Origin: Microbispora corallina
Lineage (GTDB): Bacteria > Actinomycetota > Actinomycetes > Streptosporangiales > Streptosporangiaceae
NCBI RefSeq assembly: GCF_016863035.1
Contig: NZ_BOOC01000016.1
Location: forward strand, 1 to 34,544
Length of the DNA stretch: 34,544 nucleotides
Reading direction: 5' to 3'
Each line of letters opens with the position of its first letter. The stretch's first letter is position 1. This document shows, piece after piece, positions 23,132-30,138 of this stretch. Below the pieces are notes generated by a model that saw nothing but the letters and a program-made list of their open reading frames with translations, was not told the DNA's origin and searched no databases. The translations under genes were made by a program, and so were the position numbers.

Positions 23132-24396
23132 CCGGTCCGGTGCCCATGCCGGAGACCCAGGCCCCCTGGCCGGCCCGCGACGGCCTGCGCATCACCGGGG
23201 TCAGGGCCGTCGTGACGGCCCCCGAGGGCGTGCCGCTGGTCGTGGTCCGCGTCGACACCGGCGACCCCGGCCTGTACGGCCTGGGCTGCGCCACCTTCAC
23301 CCAGCGGTTCCACGCGGTGGCCGCCGCGGTCGACCACCACGTGGGGCCGATGCTGATCGGCCGGCACCCGGCCGACATCGAGGACATCACGCGGATGGTC
23401 CACCTGTCCTCCTACTGGCGCGGCGGCCCGGTGCTCAACAGCGCCCTGTCGGGCGTCGACCAGGCGCTGTGGGACATCGCCGGCAAGCGGGCCGGCATGC
23501 CGGTGTACGAGCTGCTCGGCGGCCGGGTGCGGGCGGCGGCCGACACCTACCTGCACGCGGACGGGGCCACGGTGGAGGAGACGATCGAGCGGGCCGCGGC
23601 GATCCTGGCGGCCGGCTACCGCAACGTCCGGCTGCAGACCGGCGGCCCCGGTCTCGGCACCTACGGGGCGCCGGGGTCGGCCGGCGGCCATCCCGGCTCG
23701 CCGTACCCGGACGGCTGGGACGTGCAGCGCTACCTGCGGGAGACCCCGAAGCTGTTCGAACGGGCCCGGGAGGAGCTGGGCGAGGAGCCCGGGCTCATGC
23801 ACGACGTGCACTCCCGGCTCACGGTGAAGCAGGCCGTGGTGCTGGCCCGGGCGCTCGAGCCGTACCGGCTGTTCTTCCTGGAGGACCCGATCCCGCTGGA
23901 GCTGTACGACCGGCTGCCCGAGGTGCGCGAGGCGGCGCCGATGCCGATCGCGGTGGGGGAGCAGGTCGCGTCGGTCACGGACGCCGTCCGGCTGGTCAGG
24001 GACGGCGGGGTGGACCTGCTGCGCCTGCACGTCTCCGCGGTGGGCGGCCTCACCCCGGCCCGCAAGCTGGTCGCGCTGTGCGAGCTGACCGGTGTGGGCA
24101 CGGCCTGGCACGCGCCGGCCGACGTGTCGCCGATCGGCGCCGCCGCCAACGTGGCCCTCGACGTCACCTCGCCCGCGTTCCAGATCCAGGAGGGGCACGT
24201 CTACCCCGACGCGGTGCACGAGGTCTTCCCGGGGACGATCGGCCCGGCCGGCGGGTACCTCTACCCGAACGAGCGGCCCGGCTGGGGGATCGACCTCGAC
24301 GAGGCGCAGGCGGCGAAGTACCCGCCGCTCACCCATCTGCACGAGCGGTGGGCGGCGCGGGTGCGGCGGCCGGACGGCGGGATCGAGGCGCCGTGA
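23128..24396 (+). CDS. Enolase-superfamily sugar-acid dehydratase (mannonate/gluconate dehydratase, RspA-ManD type)
   Basis: This is a 422-residue mandelate-racemase/muconate-lactonizing-like protein. The capping domain includes GVDQALWDIAGKRAGMPVYELLGG. The barrel has the ManD-group metal-site pattern: Asp226 and His228 in LMHDVHSRLT, Glu252 in FFLEDP and Glu278 in AVGEQ, with His328 in WHAPADVSPIGAAAN as the likely acid/base. The long loop between about 171 and 195 (TGGPGLGTYGAPGSAGGHPG) is characteristic of the D-mannonate dehydratase family, many members of which dehydrate mannonate or gluconate to 2-keto-3-deoxygluconate. Low-activity or unrelated substrates are known in this group. The GTG start overlaps the SDR stop. 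It ends 15 bp from the convergent ebo remnant. Confidence 0.85.
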   Translation: MTGPVPMPETQAPWPARDGLRITGVRAVVTAPEGVPLVVVRVDTGDPGLYGLGCATFTQRFHAVAAAVDHHVGPMLIGRHPADIEDITRMVHLSSYWRGGPVLNSALSGVDQALWDIAGKRAGMPVYELLGGRVRAAADTYLHADGATVEETIERAAAILAAGYRNVRLQTGGPGLGTYGAPGSAGGHPGSPYPDGWDVQRYLRETPKLFERAREELGEEPGLMHDVHSRLTVKQAVVLARALEPYRLFFLEDPIPLELYDRLPEVREAAPMPIAVGEQVASVTDAVRLVRDGGVDLLRLHVSAVGGLTPARKLVALCELTGVGTAWHAPADVSPIGAAANVALDVTSPAFQIQEGHVYPDAVHEVFPGTIGPAGGYLYPNERPGWGIDLDEAQAAKYPPLTHLHERWAARVRRPDGGIEAP

Positions 24397-24411
24397 CGCC
24401 GGAGCGAGGCC

Positions 24412-24640
24412 TCAGGCCGTGCGGCCGAGCAGGAGGTCCTTCACCTCGGTCACGGCGACGCGGTCGCGCGCGGCGGACGGGTCGGAGCACAGCGGCACCG
24501 GCCCGTCCCGCGGGTCGCGGGGGAGCAGGCCGTGGGAGCCGCGCACGGCCCGGGCGCCGGCGTCGAACCCGACGACGTCCATGAGGTACCGCATGCCCGC
24601 CTTCCTCCTGAGCAGGGCGAGGGCCGCCCGCCGAGGGGTC
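24412..24640 (-). pseudogene. 3' fragment of an EboF-like phosphodiesterase/alkaline-phosphatase-family gene
   Basis: About 75 codons in the frame ending at TGA 24412-24414 read RAALALLRRKAGMRYLMDVV, then RGSHGLLPRDPRDGPVPLCS and AVTEVKDLLLG. This looks like the C-terminal end of type I phosphodiesterase / alkaline-phosphatase-superfamily proteins such as EboF, where a GxHG...P...LLCSDP block and a final (V/D)KDL motif occur. The catalytic N-terminal part is missing. The piece follows directly, in a different frame, on an EboE-like 5' fragment, so it most likely survives from a deletion. An ATG at 24594 could in principle start a 60-residue peptide, but this is unlikely to be functional. Confidence 0.5.
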
Positions 24641-24832
24641 GGCGGCCAGCCCGGCGGCCACGGGCGCGGCCGGCCACAGGCCGAGGCCGAGCACGTCGGC
24701 GCGCAGACGCTCCCGTACGGGGACGGCGAACTCGTCGAGCTGGCCGACCACGCCGTGCAGGTCCTCCGCGGGGTGCACCTTGGCGCAGGAGCCCAGGTGG
24801 AGGACGCGTCCGGCCGCGTCGCGCAGCCGCAT
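24635..24832 (-). pseudogene. eboE: 5' fragment of eboE (metabolite traffic protein EboE)
   Basis: The first 64 or so codons read like an EboE N-terminus: HLGSCAKVHPAEDLHGVVGQ, LDEFAVPVRERLRADVLG, LGLWPAAPVAAGLAADPS. Full-length EboE is a TIM-barrel protein of roughly 380-400 residues, so over 80 percent is missing. After AADPS at about 24640 the frame continues only as Arg/Pro-rich GC noise, while an EboF-like tail appears in another frame. The start codon is intact and overlaps the TatD/EboB stop as TGATG, showing that the gene was once translated as part of the operon. A frameshifted, non-functional product is expected. Confidence 0.6.
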
Positions 24833-25683
24833 CAGCTCCCCCCGCGCAGGATCGAGCTGCCCTGGAACGCCGGCTCAGGCTGGTCGGCCCCGGACAGGTC
24901 GAGCCGCCCCGACTGTCCGAAGAACTCCACGGGGTTGCTCCACATCACCCGGTCGACGTCGTCGGCGTCGAAGCCGGCGTCCAGCATGGCCCGGGCGGTC
25001 TCCAGCGTGAGCAGCGGATCGGAGTGGCCCCAGTCGGCCGCGGAGTTGACGAGCACGCGCTCCGGGCCGTGCCGGCGCAGGATCTCGACCATGCGGGGCG
25101 GGGACATCTTGGTCTCCGGGTAGATGGAGAACCCCATCCAGCACCCCGACTCCTTGACGATCTCCACGGTGAGCTCGTTGAGGTGGTCGACGAGGACCCG
25201 GCCCGGCGGGATGCCCGACTCCGCCGCCACGTCCAGGGTGCGGCGGGTGCCGCGCGCCTTGTCCCGGTGCGGGGTGTGCACCAGCGCCGGGAGGTCGTGC
25301 TCGATCGCGAGGGCCAGCTGCCGGGCGAACGCGTCGTCCTCCTCCGGCGTCATCGAGTCGTACCCGATCTCGCCGACCGCGACGACGCCGTCCTTGTCGA
25401 GGTAGCGGGGGAGCAGGTCGAGCACCGGGCGGCAGCGCGGGTCGTTGGCCTCCTTCGGGTTCAGCGCGATCGTCGCGTGGTGGCGGATGCCGAACAGCCC
25501 CGCCCGGTACGGCTCCCACCCGAGCAGCGAGTCGAAGTAGTCGGCGAACGAGCCGGGGTTGGTGCGCGGCTGACCGAGCCAGAAGGCCGGCTCGACGACG
25601 GCGCGGACGCCGGCGGCCGCCATCCTCCGGTAGTCGTCGGTCGTGCGCGACGTCATGTGGATGTGCGGGTCGAAGATGCGCAT
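24832..25683 (-). CDS. TatD-family metal-dependent hydrolase (EboB-like)
   Basis: The protein has 283 residues. Metal ligands of the TatD/amidohydrolase barrel are visible: DPHIH with His7 and His9, Glu105 in VGEIGYDSM, His136 and His139 in VHTPHRDK, His167 in VDHLNE and Asp217 in NSAADWGHSD. In ebo clusters a TatD-like hydrolase (EboB) is encoded next to EboA, as here. It starts at ATG 25683 with a very good AAGGAGG site 5 nt upstream, inside the 3' end of the EboA gene (31-bp overlap), and its stop overlaps the eboE fragment. All expected catalytic residues are retained, so it is probably still active although the downstream genes are broken. The natural substrate of EboB is unknown. Confidence 0.82.
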   Translation of the reverse strand: MRIFDPHIHMTSRTTDDYRRMAAAGVRAVVEPAFWLGQPRTNPGSFADYFDSLLGWEPYRAGLFGIRHHATIALNPKEANDPRCRPVLDLLPRYLDKDGVVAVGEIGYDSMTPEEDDAFARQLALAIEHDLPALVHTPHRDKARGTRRTLDVAAESGIPPGRVLVDHLNELTVEIVKESGCWMGFSIYPETKMSPPRMVEILRRHGPERVLVNSAADWGHSDPLLTLETARAMLDAGFDADDVDRVMWSNPVEFFGQSGRLDLSGADQPEPAFQGSSILRGGS

Positions 25684-26276
25684 CGGGCCTCCTTCTGCTG
25701 AGTCAGGCGGTCGAGCAGGGCGGCGGCGTCGGCGGGCACGGCCCGGCCCGCGGCGGCGCGCTCGCCGGCGAGCCCGGCGAGCATGACGGCGAGCTCGGCG
25801 TCGGCCCGCTCGTCGAGCCCGTGGACGCCGTCGAGCGGCACGCCGGTGAACACGCACTTCAGCACGGCCTGCCGCCACGCGGCCTGGTCCAGGTGCCGGG
25901 CGGACGGGCCGAGCGCGGCCCGCAGGAGCCGGGCGTCGTTGGTGCGGATCGCGTCCCGCAGCAGGAGCACGGCCTCGGCGCCGACCGGGAGCAGCGGCAG
26001 CGCCTTGAGCACGGCCAGCTTCTCGTCCGCCGTGCCCTCGGCGTACAGGACGGCGACCCGCTCGGTCAGGTCCTCCGGCGGGAGCGCGGCGAGCAGCAGC
26101 GCGCGGGCGGCCTCGTCGGCCCGCCACCCCGGGGCTCCGTCCAGTGGCGCCCGGCCGGCGCGGCGCCCGGCGGACGCGAAGTGCCGCCCGATCGCCCCGG
26201 GGCGCCGCGCGACCTCGGCGCGCGCCTCGGTGACCCAGTCCTGGCCGAGGACGTCGAGCAGGCCGTAGGCGTCCAT
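25653..26276 (-). CDS. eboA: EboA-domain protein
   Basis: The protein has 207 residues and matches the EboA pattern I know from actinomycete and cyanobacterial ebo operons: DEAARALLLAALPPEDLTER, VLYAEGTADEKLAVLKALPL, RDAIRTNDARLLRAALGPSA and WRQAVLKCVFTGVPL, ending ERAAAGRAVPADAAALLDRL. It is an all-helical, probably HEAT-like protein with no known enzymatic activity. In cyanobacteria ebo products are required for placing certain secondary-metabolite precursors in the periplasm. ATG 26276 forms TGATG with the stop of the sugar isomerase gene, and the 3' end overlaps the TatD gene, so all three are tightly coupled. Confidence 0.8.
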   Translation of the reverse strand: MDAYGLLDVLGQDWVTEARAEVARRPGAIGRHFASAGRRAGRAPLDGAPGWRADEAARALLLAALPPEDLTERVAVLYAEGTADEKLAVLKALPLLPVGAEAVLLLRDAIRTNDARLLRAALGPSARHLDQAAWRQAVLKCVFTGVPLDGVHGLDERADAELAVMLAGLAGERAAAGRAVPADAAALLDRLTQQKEARCASSTRTST

Positions 26277-27178
26277 CAGCGGCTCCCTTCCCGCGCGGCC
26301 TCCTCCGGCCGCGCGGCGTCCCGCGCCGCGGCCCAGGCCGCGCGGAGGCGGGCGATCGAGCGGGCCGCGACGTCGGGGGCGGCGTGCGAGTGGCGGGGCA
26401 GCTCGACCGCCACCAGCCCCCGGTATCCCGATCCGGCCAGCGCGGCCAGGACCGGCGGGAAGTCGATCTCGCCCTCGCCGAACTCCAGGTGCTCGTGCAC
26501 GCCTCGGCGCATGTCGTCGATCTGCACGTTCACCAGGTGCTCGGCCACGGACGCGACGCACTCCGGCACGGGGCCGGGTTCCAGGCAGCGGCAGTGCCCG
26601 ATGTCGAGCGTGACGCCGAAGCCCGGCGGCCGGCCGAGGGCGTCGTACAGCCGCCGCCAGCCGGCGATCGTCTCCACCAGCATCCCCGGCTCCGGCTCGA
26701 AGCCGAGCGGCACCTCGGAGTGCTCCAGCAGCCGCGCGCACCCGTCCACGAGCCGATCCCAGGCCACCTCGGGCGGCACCGCCTCCGGCCGCACCCCGGC
26801 CCAGAACGACACGGCCTCCGCGCCGAGGTCGGCCCCGATGTCGGCGGCCCGCCACAGGAAGTCGAGCCGCCGCTCCCGCTCGTCGTGCAGCAGCGTCGGC
26901 GCGTGCTTGCGCCACGGGTCGAGGAGGTAGCGCGCGCCCGTCTCGACGACCACCCCGAGCCCGAGGTCGCGCAGCCGGTCCGCGACGGCCGCGACCCTGC
27001 GGGCCGCCCCGGGGGCGTACGGGTCCAGATGGTCCTGGTCGAGGGTGAGCGCCACCCCCTCGTACCCGAGCGAGGCGATGACCCCCAGCGCGTCCTCCAG
27101 CCGGTGGTTGGCGAATCCGTTGGTCCCGTACCCGAACCGGAGGCCGCCCATCTCCTCCGGATTGCTCGTGCCGCTCAT
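26276..27178 (-). CDS. Sugar phosphate isomerase/epimerase-like TIM-barrel protein of the ebo cluster
   Basis: This is a 300-residue xylose-isomerase-like TIM-barrel protein. It opens with LRFGYGTNGFANHRLEDAL and continues with GFEPEPG (Glu161/Glu163), TLDIGH (Asp192, His195), VQIDDM and AVELPRH (Glu259), the spacing of the divalent-metal site in this superfamily. It is the first gene of the coupled set isomerase, eboA, eboB. ATG 27178 is used. ATG 27151 lies closer to the conserved start but is too near its GGAGG, and ATG 27434, with AAGGAG 9 nt upstream, would add an 85-residue low-complexity tail rich in LRGLAGL repeats. Substrate unknown. Whether it belongs to the ebo function or was recruited later cannot be told from the window. 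Confidence 0.75.
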   Translation of the reverse strand: MSGTSNPEEMGGLRFGYGTNGFANHRLEDALGVIASLGYEGVALTLDQDHLDPYAPGAARRVAAVADRLRDLGLGVVVETGARYLLDPWRKHAPTLLHDERERRLDFLWRAADIGADLGAEAVSFWAGVRPEAVPPEVAWDRLVDGCARLLEHSEVPLGFEPEPGMLVETIAGWRRLYDALGRPPGFGVTLDIGHCRCLEPGPVPECVASVAEHLVNVQIDDMRRGVHEHLEFGEGEIDFPPVLAALAGSGYRGLVAVELPRHSHAAPDVAARSIARLRAAWAAARDAARPEEAAREGSR

Positions 27179-27292
27179 GTCGGGGAGACCTTCCCCGCGA
27201 GGACTCCGCACCAGCTCGACGAGGTCCCGTACGGCGGGCCGCCCCGGCCGGTCGGCGGGCGGGGCCGGATCCGCCCGGCGGCCGGGCGTGAC

Positions 27293-27328
27293 GAGCCCTG
27301 CGAGCCCTCTGAGCCCTGCGAGCCCTCT
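27293..27328. repeat. Two 18-bp tandem units, made of 9-bp subrepeats
   Basis: GAGCCCTGCGAGCCCTCT is present twice in tandem. Each unit consists of two near-identical 9-mers (GAGCCCTGC, GAGCCCTCT), and a degenerate GAGTGCGG follows. It lies upstream of the sugar isomerase start and keeps the minus-strand frame open. Slippage is the simplest origin. Confidence 0.8.
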
Positions 27329-27673
27329 GAGTGCGGCCAACCCGGCGAGCGCACCCGACCGGGTGGGCGTGCGACGAACGACACCATGGATGTGGGCGCC
27401 GGGACCCGGCGCCGGTGATGCCTGCTCGCTCATCACCGGGCACTCCTTCCATGATCGTGTCCAGCGTCCTGTGCCCGCCGAGGCCGGCGGGGGCCTCGCG
27501 GACCACCCGGTCCTCCCCGATGGCCGGCACCCGCGCACCGTCCACCCGACCGCCGTGCCCCCTGCGCCACCTACGATTCCCGAGCCCATAACCCCCGCCA
27601 ACCCCACAACCACCCCAGTTCGTACACCGATCGACACATCGACCAGGCCTCGACATCTGGCTTTCCTTACCAC

Positions 27674-27690
27674 AAGTCAGCAGGTAGCCT
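27674..27690 (+). promoter_or_regulatory. HxlR gene promoter: leaderless -10 with adjacent AAGTCAGC motif
   Basis: TAGCCT (27685-27690) is followed by 6 nt and ATG 27697, with no Shine-Dalgarno, a leaderless arrangement. Immediately upstream AAGTCAGC (27674-27681) is the reverse complement of the GCTGACTT found in front of the MFS gene at 28445-28452. The shared octamer close to the -10 of the regulator is a candidate autoregulatory operator. Confidence 0.4.
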
Positions 27691-27696
27691 GGGCGC

Positions 27697-28224
27697 ATGA
27701 CGGAGCTCCTCGACGAGCGCGACGCGTGGCTCACCACCAACTGCTCCATCGCCCGCGCCTTCGACGTGATCAGGCACAGATCCACCCTGCTCCTGCTCCG
27801 GGAGGCGTCGTTCGGCACCCGCCGGTTCGACGACTTCGCCCGCCGGGTGGGCGTCAGCGAGCCCGCCGCCGCCATGCGGCTGAAGGGGCTCGTCGCCGAG
27901 GGGCTGCTGGAGCGGCGCCCTTACCAGGAGCCGGGGCAGCGCACCCGGGACGAGTACGTCCTGACCCGTAAGGGCCGCGAGCTCCTGCCCGTCCTGAGCG
28001 CCCTGCGGCAGTGGGGCGACACGTGGGCCGCCGACCCCGCCGGCCCGTCCATCGTCACCGAGCACCGCGACTGCGGCGCCCCCGTCCGGCTCCGCCTGCG
28101 GTGCGAGGCCGGCCACGACGTCCAGAGCGACGAGGTCGAGCTCCGCGCCGGCCCGGGGCTGGTCCGCGCGCCCGGCGACAGCGTGCCCGCGGAGCAGGCC
28201 CCTATGGACGACGCCTCCGCATAG
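27697..28224 (+). CDS. HxlR-family winged-helix regulator with C-terminal Cys-containing extension
   Basis: The protein has 175 residues. The HxlR domain spans about 10-115: CSIARAFDVIRHRSTLLLLREASFGTRRF style start (Cys16), recognition region FARRVGVSEPAAAMRLKGLV, wing EYVLTRKGREL. It is longer than minimal HxlR proteins: after residue 120 there is HRDCGAPVRLRLRCEAGHD, a C-x9-C-x3-H arrangement that could be a metal or redox site. It is followed on the same strand by an MFS exporter 300 bp downstream and is divergent from the ebo-type operon, so it could control either. A sequence motif shared by its own promoter and that of the exporter favours the exporter. Confidence 0.85.
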   Translation: MTELLDERDAWLTTNCSIARAFDVIRHRSTLLLLREASFGTRRFDDFARRVGVSEPAAAMRLKGLVAEGLLERRPYQEPGQRTRDEYVLTRKGRELLPVLSALRQWGDTWAADPAGPSIVTEHRDCGAPVRLRLRCEAGHDVQSDEVELRAGPGLVRAPGDSVPAEQAPMDDASA

Positions 28225-28296
28225 GCACCCCCTTACCCGGGGAACGGCCGGGTCCTCGCTGCCGCCATCCAGCTGTGCCGGGAAACGGTGGCGCCT

Positions 28297-28380
28297 TCAG
28301 GCCGGGCGTACGCGCGGGCTGCCTCCCCCTGTCTCGCCTGTAGGGGTCTGCCGGTCCGTGCTCAGGGGATCCCGGCCTGA
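28297..28380. other. Long-range 10-bp inverted repeat with nested hairpin followed by T-rich DNA
   Basis: TCAGGCCGGG (28297-28306) and CCCGGCCTGA (28371-28380) are perfect complements enclosing 64 nt. Within lies a smaller hairpin, CCCCT...AGGGG. On the plus strand the right arm is followed at once by CTTTTATGCTTTTTAG, so the outer stem plus T-rich run could terminate the HxlR transcript. Alternatively it is a structured leader of the MFS mRNA or the end of a small mobile repeat. No known riboswitch consensus was matched. Confidence 0.5.
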
Positions 28381-28429
28381 CTTTTATGCTTTTTAGCCAG
28401 ATGGCCTTGCCTTGTCGTCCGTGGTGATG

Positions 28430-28470
28430 GTTCACTCGAACCCTGCTGACTTAAGTGAACAATAGTCAGC
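28430..28470. promoter_or_regulatory. Two interlocking inverted repeats upstream of the MFS gene
   Basis: GTTCACT (28430-28436) pairs with AGTGAAC (28454-28460), and GCTGACT (28445-28451) pairs with AGTCAGC (28464-28470). The two dyads are interleaved in an A/T-rich stretch 54 bp before the exporter start, a typical place for regulator binding. The second dyad's half-site recurs in the HxlR promoter. Confidence 0.5.
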
Positions 28471-28523
28471 CTCTCTCGCCCGCCTCCTCCCGCGGGCGTC
28501 ACGACGAAAGGTCTCCCCTTCCC

Positions 28524-30101
28524 ATGTCCTCGAGCACTCCGGTGGCCCGCCATGCGGCCGGCGACCTCGGCTCCGCTCCGCCCAGGGGCGCGGCCGGCGT
28601 CGGCGCCCGCCGCGAGGCCCTGACGCTGATCGCCATGTGCCTTGGCACGATGATGACGTTCCTGCAGATCACGGCGTCGGTGTCGGCGCTGTCCGCCCTG
28701 CAGTCGGCCCTGCACGCGACGCCCACGCAGGTCGTGTGGATCCCGAGCTCCTACACCCTGCTCGTCGCCGCCCTCATCCTGTCGGCGGGCACGCTCGGCA
28801 ACCGGTACGGCCGCAGGCGGCTGTTCCGCGCCGGCGTGCTCGTCATGGCGGCCGGGAGCCTGCTGGCCGTGGCGGCCGGATCGACCGGCGGGCTGATCGC
28901 GGCCCAGGCCATCAGCGGCGCGGGCGGCGCGCTGATCCTTCCCAACAGCCTCGCCCTGCTGGGGGCGACCTTCACCGACCCGCACCGGCGCACCGAGGTC
29001 GTCACGGCCTGGGCCGCCTCCTCGGGGATCGGGCTGGCCGTCGGCCCGCTGCTGGCCGGGGTGCTGCTGGAGCACCACAGCTGGCACGCCGTCTTCCTGT
29101 CGAACCCCGTGCTGGCGGTCGCCGCCCTCCTCGCCACCCCGGCGGTGGCCGAGTCCCGCGCCCCGGCCGCCGGCCGGCTGGACGTCGCCGGTCTCCTGCT
29201 GGGCACGGTGACCATCGCGGCCCTCATCTACGCGCTCATCCAGGGCGGCCACGACGGGTACTCCAGTGGCCCGATCGTCGTGCTGTGGGCCGTGGCCGCC
29301 GTCGCCGCCGTGGCGTTCGTCCTGGCCGAGCGCCGGGCGGCCGCGCCGATGCTGGACATCCGGCTGTTCCGGTCGGGCTCGTTCTCCGCGGTGATGGCCG
29401 TCGCCGCCGTGTCGCTGTTCGGGTTCACCGGCGTGGCCCTGATGCTGGTGCTGTTCTACCAGCGCGTCCAGAACCTGAGCGCGCTCGCCACGGGGTGGCG
29501 GCTGCTCGTGATGTTCGGCGTCTACGTGGTCGTCGCGTCTCTGGCGGGCAGGGTCATCCGCCGCACCGGCTTCAAGCTCCCCCTCGCCCTCGGCCTGGTG
29601 ATCGGCGGACTGGCCTGCCTGGGACTGGCCGCGCAGCGGCCCGACTCGGCCTTCGCGCACGCCTGGCCGCTGCTCGCGGCCTTCGGCGCGGGCTGCGGGC
29701 TGATGGCGGCTCCCAGCACCGCCGCCGCCCTGGTCAGCGTGCCCGCGCAGAGCGCGGGCATGGCCTCGGGCGCGGTCAACACGTTCCGCCAGGTCGGGTC
29801 GGTGATGGGCTCCTCGATCCTCGGCACCCTGCTGACCGCCGGACTGGCCTCGGCCCTGCCCGGACGGCTGGCCGCGCACGGGGTGCCGCCCGCCGCCCGG
29901 GAGCAGGTCGTCGCGGCGGTCGCCTCGGGCCGGAGCGGGGGCGCCCCGCAGCCCGCGGCCGTCCGGGACGCCGTCGCCGACGCCTTCACCTCAGGCTTCC
30001 ACACCTCCATGCTGGTGTGCGGGGTGGTGCTGCTCGTCGCCGCCGTCCTGGCGCTGGCGGCCGTGCACAACCGGCCGCACCACCGTCCCGCCGCCTCCTG
30101 A
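28524..30101 (+). CDS. DHA2-type MFS multidrug exporter
   Basis: The 525 residues contain about 14 hydrophobic helices, the DHA2 (14-TMS) topology of drug:proton antiporters. Motif A-like GNRYGRRRLFRAGV follows helix 2, and WAASSGIGLAVGPLLAGVLLEHHSWHAVFL is the motif C (antiporter) region with the following loop. AGMASGAVNTFRQVGSVMGSSILGT is the usual late-helix block. The N-terminal 30 or so residues are polar and variable. ATG 28524 has GAAAGG 12 nt upstream, a little far; GTG 28455 is an in-frame alternative. Preceded by the HxlR gene on the same strand. It probably exports toxic hydrophobic compounds or a secondary metabolite; the substrate is unknown. Confidence 0.88.
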   Translation: MSSSTPVARHAAGDLGSAPPRGAAGVGARREALTLIAMCLGTMMTFLQITASVSALSALQSALHATPTQVVWIPSSYTLLVAALILSAGTLGNRYGRRRLFRAGVLVMAAGSLLAVAAGSTGGLIAAQAISGAGGALILPNSLALLGATFTDPHRRTEVVTAWAASSGIGLAVGPLLAGVLLEHHSWHAVFLSNPVLAVAALLATPAVAESRAPAAGRLDVAGLLLGTVTIAALIYALIQGGHDGYSSGPIVVLWAVAAVAAVAFVLAERRAAAPMLDIRLFRSGSFSAVMAVAAVSLFGFTGVALMLVLFYQRVQNLSALATGWRLLVMFGVYVVVASLAGRVIRRTGFKLPLALGLVIGGLACLGLAAQRPDSAFAHAWPLLAAFGAGCGLMAAPSTAAALVSVPAQSAGMASGAVNTFRQVGSVMGSSILGTLLTAGLASALPGRLAAHGVPPAAREQVVAAVASGRSGGAPQPAAVRDAVADAFTSGFHTSMLVCGVVLLVAAVLALAAVHNRPHHRPAAS

Positions 30102-30104
30102 GCC

Positions 30105-30138
30105 GGGCCGGCCGTCCTCTACGAGGGCCGGCCGTCCT
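30105..30138. repeat. 14-bp direct repeat between convergent genes
   Basis: GGGCCGGCCGTCCT occurs at 30105-30118 and 30125-30138. The second copy lies within the 3' end of the reductase gene on the minus strand. It sits between two convergent stop codons. A termination role is possible because GGCCGGCC is self-complementary, but only weak hairpins form. Confidence 0.6.

Larger units (their letters stand above)
27179..27696. other. 518-bp divergent spacer between the ebo-type operon and the HxlR gene
   Basis: The spacer holds tandem 9/18-bp repeats near 27293-27328 and an A/T-richer, C-biased stretch from about 27560 that leads to the HxlR promoter. A minus-strand frame in phase with the sugar isomerase is open through much of it, so an N-terminally extended isomerase starting at 27434 cannot be fully excluded. 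The predicted peptide is low-complexity and does not resemble family members. Confidence 0.5.

Noticed and set aside
27435..27673. N-terminal extension of the sugar isomerase to a start at 27673
   Set aside because: The added residues are low-complexity and out of character with the family; a start at 27434 remains a weak alternative and is noted with the gene.
28225..28445. Cobalamin or other known riboswitch upstream of the MFS gene
   Set aside because: Short fragments such as CCGGGAAACGGTGG looked suggestive, but the conserved B12-box and the remaining core could not be found on either strand.
28362..29879. A 505-codon minus-strand frame opposite the MFS exporter
   Set aside because: A Gln/Arg/Gly-rich shadow; the plus strand encodes a coherent 14-helix transporter.
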